A DNA stretch of 64,000 bases from Chrysophaeum taylorii (taxonomy: Eukaryota > Sar > Pelagophyceae > Pelagomonadales > Pelagomonadaceae). The translations under genes were made by a program, and so were the position numbers. The stretch spans positions 62,001 to 126,000 of the forward strand of contig JAQMWT010000035.1 of the NCBI GenBank assembly GCA_029834535.1, in the 5' to 3' direction. Positions 52,113 through 63,262 of the stretch are shown piece by piece. Every line of letters starts with the position of its first letter. Positions within the stretch are counted from its first letter, which is position 1. The notes beneath the pieces were generated by a model that was not told the origin of the DNA, did no database searches, and worked only from the letters and a program-made list of their open reading frames with translations.

Positions 52113-53708
52113 ATGGCAGAACACGCAGCACGAGCCGCACCCAAGGCGACCACAGGTGCGGATATATTGAAGCTCGAAGCTCCTGTAGTTGAGTTTCTTA
52201 ACGATGGAAATCGATTTCAGCTTCAGACTCGCAAGGTATCCTTGCAAATCAAGCACATTAAGCAATTGTTACGGTCCTGTCATGCCGATGCTTTCCTCGA
52301 GTACGACTCGTACGAAGCATATACTCGGCCATGCAAGGACTACGAGATCCTCCGGAATCAAATTCTCGATCGCGTTTTCCTGGAATGGAAGACCGATAGG
52401 GCTGCTGATCTCCGTTTAGCTGTTGATAAATTGCCCCCTGAGTATCAGCTGAGTATCAGGAATTGCATTTCACCAACGAAGCTTTCCCCCACTTACCTGA
52501 TGCAGAAGTAGCTCAGCTAGCTACTGTCTGTTACGACTATGAAGTCAAGGCATTACGTCCTGAAATCAATGCCCGTTTCTTAGAAGAGGAACGAATCTTA
52601 AATCGCGCGCACCCGAAGGCATTAGCTTTCGACACCCGTGTTCGTGCCCCTGTTACCATGTTTTCGTTAACTGCTGCTGACTGGCACACTTATCAGAACA
52701 CGTATGCTACATTCTTGCATACTTACTTCGATCTTGAAAGTGTTGGAAAACCAGCACTTGCGGCCTGGCCCGCCATCAATGAGGTATATAACAAAAGTTA
52801 TTTACCCAACAAGGCTCGAGCCATTATGCTCATCGCCTTTAGTCACTACGAGTCTGTTACGACTACTGATGTGTCCTATTTGAAACAGCGATTTAACTCT
52901 GTTGTTTATAATCCTAACTGGTATGTCCATGTATTTATCGAAGCTGTCCTAGCATTTAGGCAAATCTCTTACCAACCTAACCAGGAAGAGACTGACCTTC
53001 AATTCGACTTTGGCACTCTTTGTATAAAAATCTATGAAGAGATACATCGGCATTACGCCGATAATACCAGCAACAACCGTTACGATCGTGGTTGGGTAGA
53101 TTGGTGTTATATGTACGAAACCCGATCTTCATCTCGGCCTGTGCCAGAAGCTGAACGATTGTGTCACCCTACCAACCCTAGCTACATTTTAGAATACGCA
53201 CTAGACCTTTACAATGTAGTATCAAATGGGTCGAACAAAAGACGCTTAGAACGCCCTGTTTCTTGGCAACCCTATGTCGAAGGTTTATCGTCTCAACCAA
53301 AGCCAAAGTTACTACTTACAAACACTTTGGACTCATCAGACAAAAATCTGACTCAAACTGCTAACACACTCGCCTTCATCACTTCGTCCCAGCCTGGCAC
53401 ATCTTCTACGTTTAATGCTAGACGCTTGCGTAACTCTAATGATGCTCGCCAGCCTTTCTCTCGCAGCGATTTATCGTATTATCGTTCTGGTGATTCTTAC
53501 GTCACCAAGAAAACTGCCGGACAGTCCCATGACCGTCCAATTTACCCCCGCACTTTTGACAGGTCCTCTCGGTCTAACATGAAATTATTAGATCGAACAA
53601 TCAACACATTAAACACCCTGCGAGAACAGTGTAGTGAACTTACGAAGCATGTGACAGATAATGATACCACGGCTCAGCTACAACAGAATATCAACAAATT
53701 ATTTGAGA
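52113..53708 (+). pseudogene. Copia Gag, frameshifted by an 11-bp duplication and interrupted by Helitron D
   Basis: Starts at ATG 52113. It reads in one frame to 52448, where a tandem duplication of CTGAGTATCAG (52438-52448 and 52449-52459) shifts the frame. Removing one copy joins it perfectly to the frame 52463-53725. The protein is helical and hydrophilic with no zinc knuckle seen. It ends at NINKLFE, where Helitron copy D begins; the same frame resumes after the Helitron at 55016. It should form the virus-like particle. Part of the same sequence reappears at 63903-64000 in the next copia copy. Confidence 0.82.
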
Positions 53709-54026
53709 CAAGTGCAGGCCAGTAAGTTCACCTAGTCCCAATCTCTAACCCCAAGTAAGTTCACCTGGTCCCAGTAAGTTTCATATAAGTTCACCTGGTC
53801 AGTAAGTTCACCTAGCTCACACCAACTCCTTTGAGCTCGTCGCTCTCGCCTCCGCCAATCGAAGCTGCTTTGATCCGCACGCGCCGCCAACCTTTGAGTT
53901 TACTCTAAAAACCCTTTACTCTAAAAACCCCAGTATGTTCACCTGGTCCCAGTTCCACCTGGTCACTCAGTTCACCTAGTCCCAATCTCAAACCCCAGTA
54001 AGTTCACGTGGTCCCAGTAAGTTCAC

Positions 54027-54640
54027 CTATAGTGCGCGTGTAGACGCCGGGAGGGGGCTTATCGGTATTGCGCAGCACGTGTGGGGTAGGGTGGAGTCGT
54101 CGACCCAGAGGATATCCTCGGGGATGCCGATCGACAGAGAGCCACGTAGAGCTGGACGTGGCAGAAGACGGGCTTGGGAAAGAGGACGCCGACCTCGCGG
54201 GGCGTCTGGCCCTGGCTCTTGTTGATCGTTTGGTGTAGGTGTGTAGGATACAGGTTGGAGGAGCCTCGGTGACAACGACACGATCGATCATGTATCTGGT
54301 ACCGTTGCAGTGGCCGTGCGACGGGTCGAGGTTACGAAGACATTAAGCTCGCGATCAAAGTCAGCATGCCGTTGGTTGTCAGGGAGTTGAAAACTCTACT
54401 GTAAAGAGCGAGGCGTCGTCTTCCGACCCAACCTAGTCGGCCGAAAAGAACTCCGACGCCTCGTCTCCGGGAAAAAAAGGCCGCGGTCATGCGCGCGTTG
54501 TCAGCATCGACAACATCGTTTCGACGGGGCGTGAGAATGTCGCGCTGAAAGAGCCGCCGCGGGTCGTGGAAATAGTCTGCGAGGTCGCCGTAGACGGCTT
54601 GGAGAGGATCACTGTCTGGCTCTCGCGCCTACCTGATCCT
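54027..54640 (-). pseudogene. Helitron-type helicase fragment (copy D)
   Basis: The minus strand has the same PIF1-like C-terminal region as copy C (NDQQEPGPDAPRG in one frame, SLTTNGML-like sequence further up), with a small deletion around 54230-54245 removing the KSQGQT-upstream residues. Frameshifted and inactive. Confidence 0.7.
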
Positions 54641-54894
54641 TACTCTCGCGCCTACATGATCCTTACCCTAAATCGAGGGACAAACAAACAAACCTCGGCG
54701 ATGACCCCGACTAGGTCCCGCGTACTTATCTCCGCCCGTCAGGCACATCCCTCATACCCCACAAACCCACCCACATCCTTCATGCTCCCCACACACACCC
54801 CCCCCCTCTTAGCAGTCGACATTTAAAGACAAACAAACAAACATGCTCCCCACACACACCCCCCTCTTAGCAGTTGACATTTAAAGACAAACAA

Positions 54895-54997
<103 letters not shown>

Positions 54998-55015
54998 TCT
55001 GTCGATTAGTAGTTA

Positions 55016-56202
55016 GGACTCTATTACAATCAGCTGACATTCTGTCAACGACATCTACTGAGGACAACAGTAGTTTACTTCGTCTAAACGAACAGCTCAT
55101 GTTTGCAGAAGACATCATTTGTGATGTAGACGTTCATCTATCCTCGACCGAAAAGTCGTTAAACTACGTGGAGCCACAACACCATACTGTTGTTACTGCT
55201 CCCATCCCAAAGGCAACTCCTCCTACTACAAACACACAGGGTAATCCTTCCAATACTGTGCCTAACCTCTTTGCCGCTTCCGCCATCTCGGCTTTACCAC
55301 CAGCATTATTGTCCTCGCTATCTTCACAGGTCCAATCTGCCCTCAACCTACCGTCACAAGCCGAAACCAAAAGGGATGCCGATCATACTTCGCTATCGTC
55401 CTTTGATGAAAAGCACGGCATGGCTGATGAGGCTGACGAACCATCACCACCTGTTCAACCGATTATTATTCCAACGAATCGGTTATTGCTGGCGAACTTC
55501 TTCACAGCCAGCCTCTCCACTACTTGCCCACATTCGGAAAACGCCTTCCTCACCAACTACATGAAGGTAAACAGTGTCCCTCCACATTGCTCTTTTCTAT
55601 GTTTTGACTCGTGTGCTACCATCTCATTGATGTCCACCTACGATTTCGCAATACCCAATCATATAATTCCATTGGATTCCAAATACGCGCCGATTGTTAT
55701 TCAGACGGCTACAGGACAACAACGGGCATCACACATGATGTTAACATATAACATTGTTGTTCCCCTACCAGATCATCCACATGTTGGCTATGTTAAGATC
55801 GACTTCGCTTTATGTCTTCAGCCAGTGCATGACCGACATCTCGCTATCCTGAGCATGCTCGAGTGGAACCAGACGAACCTGACCACTGTGTTCAATGATC
55901 GAGCTGAACCAAAGCTCAGCGCTGTCACGAGCCGCATAGACAAAGATGTACGTATACCCATACACTATGTAGCAGCTAATTTACCTGCTCTCCCTTGTCT
56001 CACCTACAACATCGCGCGCGACAAGGAGCTCGAACTTCGTTCTCTCGTATTTCCCCTCAAGCGATACCATGAAAACAGGGATCTACTGGCATACTACAAC
56101 TACCTACACCAAAGAGTTTTACCAGATCGCCCGTGGATTCGCCCTTTGGTTCTCAATCTTCGGAAACAGAACAAATTTGTTCAGCAAATACGCAGCCATT
56201 AA
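55016..56202 (+). pseudogene. Copia gag-pro continuation: protease with DSCA active site
   Basis: Continues the Gag frame after Helitron D. A candidate processing site, STEKSLNY, lies at 55147-55167. A low-complexity linker follows, then a retropepsin-like domain: FLCFDSCATISLMS (Asp codon at 55606; DSCA in place of D-[ST]-G-A), a flap region with TATGQQRASHM, and HLAILSMLEWNQT like the second conserved strand. The frame stops at 56202 and coding continues in another frame from 56223, so an indel or a programmed shift separates protease from methyltransferase. The protease should cut the element's polyprotein. Confidence 0.75.
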
Positions 56203-56222
56203 CTTGACTACTGTCACGCCCA

Positions 56223-58774
56223 GTGTTTCTCTCACAAGAGTCCAATCTCCGCAAACCCTCTGTCGTGTTACTTTGTTCTGGTTTGTCAACTCCGGCGTTC
56301 CTGTCTCAAGCCACTAATGACTTAGGCTTAAATATCAATGTAAAAGTTGTTGTTGAGTCTGATGATACGCTTGTTCGTATGTTACGCCACCGTTTTCCTA
56401 CTGTATTATTATTTGAATCTCTCCCCGCCTTTATTAACCACCTTCACCTAATCTCACCAGAGGAAAGGCGCACATTCTATTGTGATATAATTGAGATCAC
56501 TCCTCCCTGCAAAAACAGGAATTTACTAAAACAGCATAAGACAGAAGACTTACACAGCCTGCTGGACGACTCTCTTTTCGACAGCATGTTGTCTGTCATC
56601 AAGCTACTCCAGCCCTTGGTGCTACTGGCTGAGATGACGCCTCCGCATAAGTACTGTCATCAAGACCACATCACAGTGGCCAACCTTATCCATACTACAC
56701 TTGATTACTGTGTCGATGTTGTTTATAGGTTCCCAACCTACCTCTGTGGCGACTACCAATCTAGAGAAAGATGGATATGCATCGCACGCAGATATTCTAT
56801 TGGACCAATTAAACTATTGTCGTGGCCCATCCTCCATCCACGCCCCTTCCTAAAGATCGTGGATGATCTACAAGCTATTCCCAAGCGCCTTTGGCTACCT
56901 AAATACGTATCCAAAGACTGGATCCGGGTGTTCCCCGATCCTCCATATATCCCCGTTCCTAAAACGTTTGCACCTTACTCTCGCACAGGTTCTGCTCAGC
57001 TTACTATGGCAGACCTCGAACCCCCCAACGTACTTGCTCGCCCTGGATTCTCTGCTTCTGACATACCATATCGCGACTTATGCACCGACTGCATCGCACA
57101 CAACAAGCGCCACCCGCACAAGCATTTCAATGCGACCAAGGCTTCTTTTGAGCAAACTCACAAAGCCGGCGAAGTCTGGGCGTGCGACGGCGGCTATGTG
57201 ACCATCCCATCCGAATGGGGAGGCTTCACACATATCATCGTCTTCAAGGAACTCATTTCGAAATTTCTCTTGGTGTACTTTACACGCACCACCAACGCCA
57301 CGGAGTTCACTCAAGCTCTGGATTTTGTGTATGACTTCTGTCGTACACAACTCAACGTGCACATGCACACCCTCTACTCCGATGCATGCAAGCCCTACTT
57401 TAGCCAGCACATTACATCCCCGTACCGCGTCGATAAGGGCATTCAACTCATCGCCTTCCCGCCGTACATGCACCACTTTAACTTTGAAGTTGAGTCTGCC
57501 ATCGGTTTTATCGCCTCCGCCTCCTCAACTCGCCTTCGTTCTCTCCTTAATGCTCACTATCGTGGCGCCAAGATCGTGGAACCAGCCATCATGTTCCCGT
57601 GGGCGGTGATACACACCGTTCAAAGCTACAACCTTCTCCCGAACGCCACGCTCGAGCGCATTCATCATGCTATCCTGAGTCCGCAACAGCTACTCTACAA
57701 CCAACTCAACACTCCCCAACATGATATGCTCAAGATTTTTGGCGCTGAATGTTACCTCCTATTGGAGCCCCATGAACACCACAAGTGGGAACCGTGCCGC
57801 CGCAAATATCTATATCTCTGTTGCGCCAACGCGCAAAACCCGCTCGTCTCCCCACGCGTCGACCATCTCGCTGACGTCGTCCTCAACCCTGAAAACGGAC
57901 AAATTCGTGTTTCGTCCAAGCTGCAATTCCTCTACATGTTGCAGCATCCTACTCCTGATCCTGAACTAGCTCCTCCGCCTCACGCTCCTCCCGCGCCATT
58001 CTCGCTCACACCCCACACCGCTATCCAAGACCATGTCATTCAGAGGGGGACAAGGACTCCTCATCAGAGGGGGCACTCCCCACCTCCTTCAGCTCCTTCT
58101 TCGTCCCCTACTCCTGCCTCTTCTCCCTCTTCTAACACTCTCGCCGACGAATCTGGCTCTATGTCACCGCCGCCCTTGCTTCCTTCTTACAAAGACCTTT
58201 TGGCACAAGATGACCTCATTCTTGTTCCAGGTTCCAAACAGCCTAACACTCGCAAGGCCACTTCTATGAAAACTATCCGAGCCCGGTTACAAGCGTCTAC
58301 TATTGGTGCTTACAAAGCCGCTGGTGACAAGCTCGCCGATTTCCGCTGGGATCTTCGCCACCACTTTCTTACGTTCAAGTCTCCCGCCCTCTCCGCCCTT
58401 CATCTCCGTAATGGTATCCTCTGGTCTGCTATCTGCTCAGAGGGGGAACATGCGTTGATAGCTCGTCTTCTTCTCCCGTTGCGCACTGACTTACTTGCCC
58501 GCTACCCGCACGTCGATGGTTACTTCGCCCACGCCAAGTGCGCATCCAGCATCCCAGCTGCAACCTTTTTAACTGCTGATGGTTCACCTGCGTGCCCTAT
58601 TCCTCAGCCCCTTTTATCTGCGTTCACTGAACACGCTGCTGCCTTCGGCACTTCTTCCTTACAATATGCGCTTACGTACCTGGCGCCGACCAGCTTTATT
58701 GATCACAACTCCTCCGAGTTTGGCGCTACTTCTGCATCTCTGGCTGACTTGGAGGAATACCTTCTGGTCTCTAC
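56223..58774 (+). CDS. Copia pol segment: C5 cytosine methyltransferase fused to integrase
   Basis: About 850 codons, no ATG at the start, so it was made as part of a polyprotein. Residues ~14-250 are a C5 methyltransferase: SVVLLCSGLSTPAFL (motif I), DIIEITPPCKNRN (motif IV, catalytic Cys96, codon 56508-56510), LVLLAEMTPP (motif VI-like, with Glu), and GDYQSRERWICIARR (motif VIII, Q179-W184). Motifs IX-X are not evident. From ~280 an integrase follows: a CTDC half of the zinc finger, VWACDGGYVT (Asp322), LYSDACKPYF (Asp387) and NFEVESAI (Glu422 or 424), then GAECYLLLEPHEHHKW. Short element S4 cuts the ORF at 58774; removing it with one TSD restores the frame. The methyltransferase would methylate cytosines in DNA, the integrase inserts cDNA. 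Confidence 0.85.
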
Positions 58775-59136
58775 CCTGATCGCTAACCGCATGGTTGCGA
58801 TGGAGGACGGTGCCTCATGAATCCTGAGCCTTGCGAGGGCATCCGCCCTCCCGGCGTAGGTTGGCACCTATTCGCCTCCCGGGCGGGCCGGTTGGCAGCC
58901 GGAACGTTCGCAGTGGGACGGGGTATGGCCGCGGGGCGCAGACGGAAGGTTATCGACGAGTTGGTTGTCAGTCACATCGCGGTCTCCTCGTCGCATGGCG
59001 ACAAGCTTGATGATCACTCTCCGCCGACCCACCTTTCGGCGCCCCTCGTCTACAGGCCCGTGATTCCGGACTGGCTCCTGTCGGTCCGGCCTGGCTCCCA
59101 TGCTCGGGAGAGGTCTGAAGTTAGTTAGTTAGTTAG
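58775..59136 (+). repeat. LINE-derived short element S4 inside copia integrase
   Basis: Flanked by CTCTAC (58769-58774 and 59137-59142). Starts CCTGATCGCTAACCGC, like the other copies, and ends in the LINE-shared 3' end plus TTAG tail. Precise removal restores the integrase frame (LVST-EFITQV), confirming the insertion. Its own 103-codon frame starts at 58817. Confidence 0.9.
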
Positions 59137-59142
59137 CTCTAC

Positions 59143-60840
59143 AGAGTTTATCACCCAGGTCTTACGCACCGACCCTACTATCCATATCCAACTGGAATCT
59201 GCCCCTACTACTCCTACTGACGCTGTTTCCGCTTATCCCGAAGTTGCGCACACTGCCTAGACCGCAACGTCGCTAAACTATAATTCACCAGCCATTGTTG
59301 GTCCTGACGAATATAAGGTCCAAGAAGCGGACGTTTCCATTGACGAATATAAACTTAAGTGCCTCCACGGTTTGTCGCCTGAAAACAGGCACGCCTACCT
59401 CAAGGCCATCGCCAAGGAACTCCACGACATTATCCGCTTTGGCTGCTTCAAACTTTCCTTACCCGACGGTGTCTCTCGTCCTATTGACAGCAAGATGGTG
59501 CTGAAGATTAAAACAGACTCTGCAGGCAAATACGTTAAGCACAAGGCTCGCCTCGTACTACGTGGCTTCCTAGCATCTCTACGATTTCTTTGGCACCTTC
59601 AGCCCCATGACCACCATGACCGCAATCCGGGTACTACTAGCTATTGCGGCATACAAGCAATTGCCTGTCTACCATGCAGACGTCCCGAACGCCTTCGTTC
59701 AGTCTGACATTGATGCCAATGTCTATGTTCAGTTACCAGACGGCATCAAGCTTATCGACCCCGATGACGCTAAGTACAAGGGCCGACGTCTACCGAAACT
59801 GCTGAAGTCACTTTATGGACTTCGGCAATCACCATCTCTTTGGAACAAAGAGATAGACGGCTTCTTCCGTAGCCTTGGCTACAAACGCCTGCATTCGGAC
59901 TCTTGCCTATATGCTCGAGTATCCGCACATGCTAAGTTCGTCGTATGCAGTCTGTCTGTAGACGACATTGTTATTGTGTCCAATGACGACCCTCTTCGTA
60001 CTGAATTGCAGGTTGCCCTCCACAAACGGCATGCGTGTGTGTCGCACATCTGACGGTTCCATTTCTCTGGATGTGCAAGCCAAGCTGGATGAACTCTTCG
60101 CTGATCACCCAGTCTTGCAGCAACTGACCCCGCTTAAATATCCTATGTCATCGTCCTTCAAGTATAAAGATGGCACTCCCAGCTCTGAAACAGAGTTGTA
60201 CATCAATTCGCACTTTGCCACCCTCCTTGGCAAGCTGGTGTTCATGCAAGTTGCCTGCAGACCTGACTTCTCGCAAGTCTTGGGCAGATGTTCGCGTGGT
60301 ATGCATGCACCCACGTATGTTCACGTCCAAATGCTAGAGCATTTGCTTCGCTACCTCAAGAAGCCGGAAAACCGCTCACTTCGCCTCTGGTTCCATCCAA
60401 AAGGTAATGCCATTGAAGCTCACCTTCGCACTGTCTCCGCTAATCGAATTGATCTATCCACTGTGGTCGACTACCAACCGCAGGATGTATCTACTGGACA
60501 GTTTGATCCCTTAGTTGCCATGGTTGACGCTGACAATGCCCCTTCCTTAGCACAGGAAGATAGGAAATCTACCACCGGGTTTGTCTTCTATCTTTTCAAC
60601 TGCCTTATTGGTTGGAAAAGCAAACTTCAACCGAATGTCTCCAGCTCAACTCACGAAGCTGAGTTGATTGCCCTCAGTATTTGTGCTGATGAAGCTGTTT
60701 GGCTACGCAAGCTGCTGTTGGAACTCTCCTTTGTCGTCAACCCCACCTTCTACGTCAACAATGCTAATGGTGAGAACACCGCTGATCCTGTTGACTTCGA
60801 TGACAATGACAACCCAATTGCTGAAGATATGCGCTTCTGA
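59143..60840 (+). pseudogene. Copia integrase tail, reverse transcriptase and RNase H start, frameshifted
   Basis: The integrase tail (EFITQVLRTDP) runs to an in-frame TAG at 59258, followed at once by the candidate processing site TATSLNY (59261-59281). RT then reads KTDSAGKYVKHKARLVLRG; a shift near 59575 leads to GTFSPMTTMTAIRVLLAIAA, HADVPNAFVQSD, LPKLLKSLYGLRQSPSLW and the catalytic SVDD (usually YVDD). A second shift near 60040 in a GT run leads to the thumb and RNase H (DADNAPSLAQEDRKSTTGFV, LIGWKSKLQPNVSSSTHEAE). It ends at an 11-bp duplication. Two indels and one stop make it inactive. Confidence 0.85.
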
Positions 60841-61154
60841 TGCGCTTCATCAGAAGCCTACCTCTCTTGTCTGACAATGCTGCCGCTGTTCACACCTCTA
60901 ATAACCCAGATGGGTCCTCTCGATCCAAGGCACTGTCGACCAGATGGTTTAAAATCCGTGAGTACATCTCGCTACAGAAAATACGAGTCCATCATGTTCC
61001 CGGCAAGCTGAACGTGGCGGATGGTTTTACAAAGCCACTTGCTGCTGAGTTCTCCACTTTTCGTTCTCTACTCGGTATGCATCATGCCTCTGACGACAAG
61101 CCTTTACAGGATTGAAGATGCCTAACTCTAGTGACCGCAACGTCGTTAAACTAG
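60841..61154 (+). pseudogene. Copia RNase H C-terminal part and processing-site remnant
   Basis: Reads PLLSDNAAAVHTSNNP, STRWFKIREYISLQKI and HHVPGKLNVADGFTKPL, the end of copia RNase H, to TGA at 61115. The same frame continues past the TGA as RCLTLVTATSLN then TAG at 61154, showing that the stop and the TAG (from a Tyr codon) are probably mutations. A 9-bp repeat ATGCGCTTC (60829-60837 and 60840-60848), 11 bp apart, separates it from the preceding frame. Confidence 0.8.
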
Positions 61155-61322
61155 CCCTGGCCTTACCTTCTTTTGCCACAATTTTTGTACGCGTGCGAGT
61201 GTTGCTCATGTCTTTTCTTGGCACTCCCGTGGCCGCGGCATCTCCCTAGTCGGTTGAAGGACAGTCCTTTCTCGCTCTCCACGGCCGAACCTTCCCCCAG
61301 GTTGTCGCAAAAGCAACGAACC

Positions 61323-62106
61323 ATGACTGCTACTACTGCTACCACACTGGCTGCTGCGGTTGCACCGACACCAGCCGTGCATATCTCACCTCAGTCGCTG
61401 ACGTTCCAGGACGGCCTCAGTATTGACTATGCTGCTTACGAGCGAGGAATCTCTCTCCTTGAGAACTTCCGTGTCCCTGTCACCCCATTTCTCTCTTCTT
61501 TTATGCGAGTGGAACTCACACTGCCCTATGAGTCTACTGACTTTTCATTGTTTGTAGACCTGACCACATTCATATCCATGCGCTTACCCATTACTATACT
61601 TTGGGAAGCTGCTCCTGCTATTGCTTCTATTGGCTGCTACAGAGGCCCCAAACGCGAACGTTTCATTTTGTCGCTTTCCTTTTTTGTACGCAGTGCCTCA
61701 ATGATCGTGGACAACCGACTTTCCTAGTCTCGACCACGTACAGTTCCAAGGCACAAACACCTCGTGAACTCCCCACTGAAGTGCTGAGTCACCTCAACAC
61801 GGACGACCATAAGAAGAATGGTCACATCCCCATTGTCACAACACCGATCAGTTTACTTGTGACTCGTCTTCGAACATGGTCACATCCCCATTGTCACAAC
61901 ACCGATCAGTTTACTTGTGACTCGTGTTCGAACACAGAGTCGCACAGCTCAGGCTATACAAGCCATCCATTCAGCATTTGATTACTACTGTTGCTCGATC
62001 GCGTGTACAACATCTTGACGACTACGCATCATCCTCTGATGATACAGAACCGCTATCACTCCGGGATGTAATGTTCGGCCACACTTATACTCAGGCAGAA
62101 CATTAA
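61323..62106 (+). pseudogene. Copia accessory ORF 3, unknown function, frameshifted
   Basis: From ATG 61323 the frame is open to 61727 (134 codons, MTATTATTLAAAV ... ). Coding-like sequence then changes frame near 61680 and continues through a 58-bp tandem duplication (61818-61933) to EHRVAQLRLYKPSIQHLI and a stop at 62106. I recognise no domain. Its place between RNase H and the 3' LTR is where env-like or accessory genes sit in some copia elements; no signal peptide or clear membrane segment supports an envelope. Confidence 0.45.
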
Positions 62107-62134
62107 GACTTCCTGCACCCCTTTTTTAACGTTG

Positions 62135-62404
62135 ACCGAAACGTCGTTAAACTACTCAAACTCCACGCTAGACGCTACTCTGGAGATATCTTCGCCATCG
62201 TTACCTACGTCTTCTGCTTCGCTTGCTGATTTCGACGTCTTGTGCCAACAAGTCGACCAACTTCAGGAAACTCTTCGAATCTATATCACCGAGGCTGCCA
62301 TTGCTTCAATCACCTCCCTGGAGAACCGGCTCTTCCCTCCTACAGCCAACACCCACGTGTTACTTGTACACTGTACAAGATCACAGAGCTGTTGTCTCGC
62401 TTAA
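62135..62404 (+). pseudogene. Copia accessory ORF 4 after a processing-site motif
   Basis: Begins at TETSLNY (62135-62155), then a Ser-rich stretch and a coiled-coil-like segment (DFDVLCQQVDQLQETLRIYI). Coding-like signal continues in other frames to about 62800. No family recognised. 62405-62941 otherwise holds decayed sequence and the polypurine tract. Confidence 0.4.
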
Positions 62405-62941
62405 CACTCACCGCTCATGACCAACATGCTGCCAACCACTCCTCCCCGGACGATCACCTCCTTCATCTACGTGACAAGTTGCTCTCATGCTTCAGAGCAT
62501 TCCGTCCGCTCTCATGTGAATCTGGAGACTCTTCTATCTTCGTTCGCCAAGTCCAACTTTTTTGGAAAACCAACTGGACACCTTTCAACTACACTCTCTG
62601 TCTCCATCCGCACTGAATGCTCTACTTGCACTCACCCTTCTCTTGGCACCACATCATTCAGCTATTGGTGTTCACCACCTTACAGCAGAAGCTGACGATG
62701 ATCAATAATCCTAACACACTGTCTGTTGTATCTGTGTTTCTTAATGTTCTGTTCAAAAGGGTCAAATCGACTCTCAGCTCCACCAAGTCCAAGTCCTAAG
62801 ACCCTTCTATACTCTTGATGCTTCGTATGTGACCTCTGTGACCATCAAGACTGTATTCCTTCTTTTTCTTTTTTCTTCATCATCATCTTTCTCAAGAGAT
62901 GCTCTACAGTCGCACCTTGCGCTTAAGACATCTCGAGGGGG

Positions 62942-63262
62942 TGCAGAGAAATCTGCTGCCTCTTACCCTTATCCGTCCGTTGAGAACGTAATCTCTTCCT
63001 TACCCTTCTTCTTCCTTTCTACACAATCAAATAGTCCTCTGATTTGTGCTTAAGCTCATCATCATGGTCTAGCGCGTCCCGATGTATTTAGCACTATACA
63101 CTTTACCTTTCTCGTCTAGTTCTAGATGCCGCCTGTCGTGTTCTGGGGATATAGGGAACATGCCTTTTCATTCCCCGAATTAAATACTTCCAGGCGCTCA
63201 TGATAAGACGGGATGGTTTCCCAGGTGACTTTACCACTGCTTGCCAAATGCTCTGCAACTCC
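62942..63262 (+). repeat. Truncated 3' LTR of the copia element
   Basis: Matches the first ~320 bp of the 5' LTR, then is cut by the start of a complete second LTR. It follows the polypurine tract CTCGAGGGGG directly. Confidence 0.9.
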
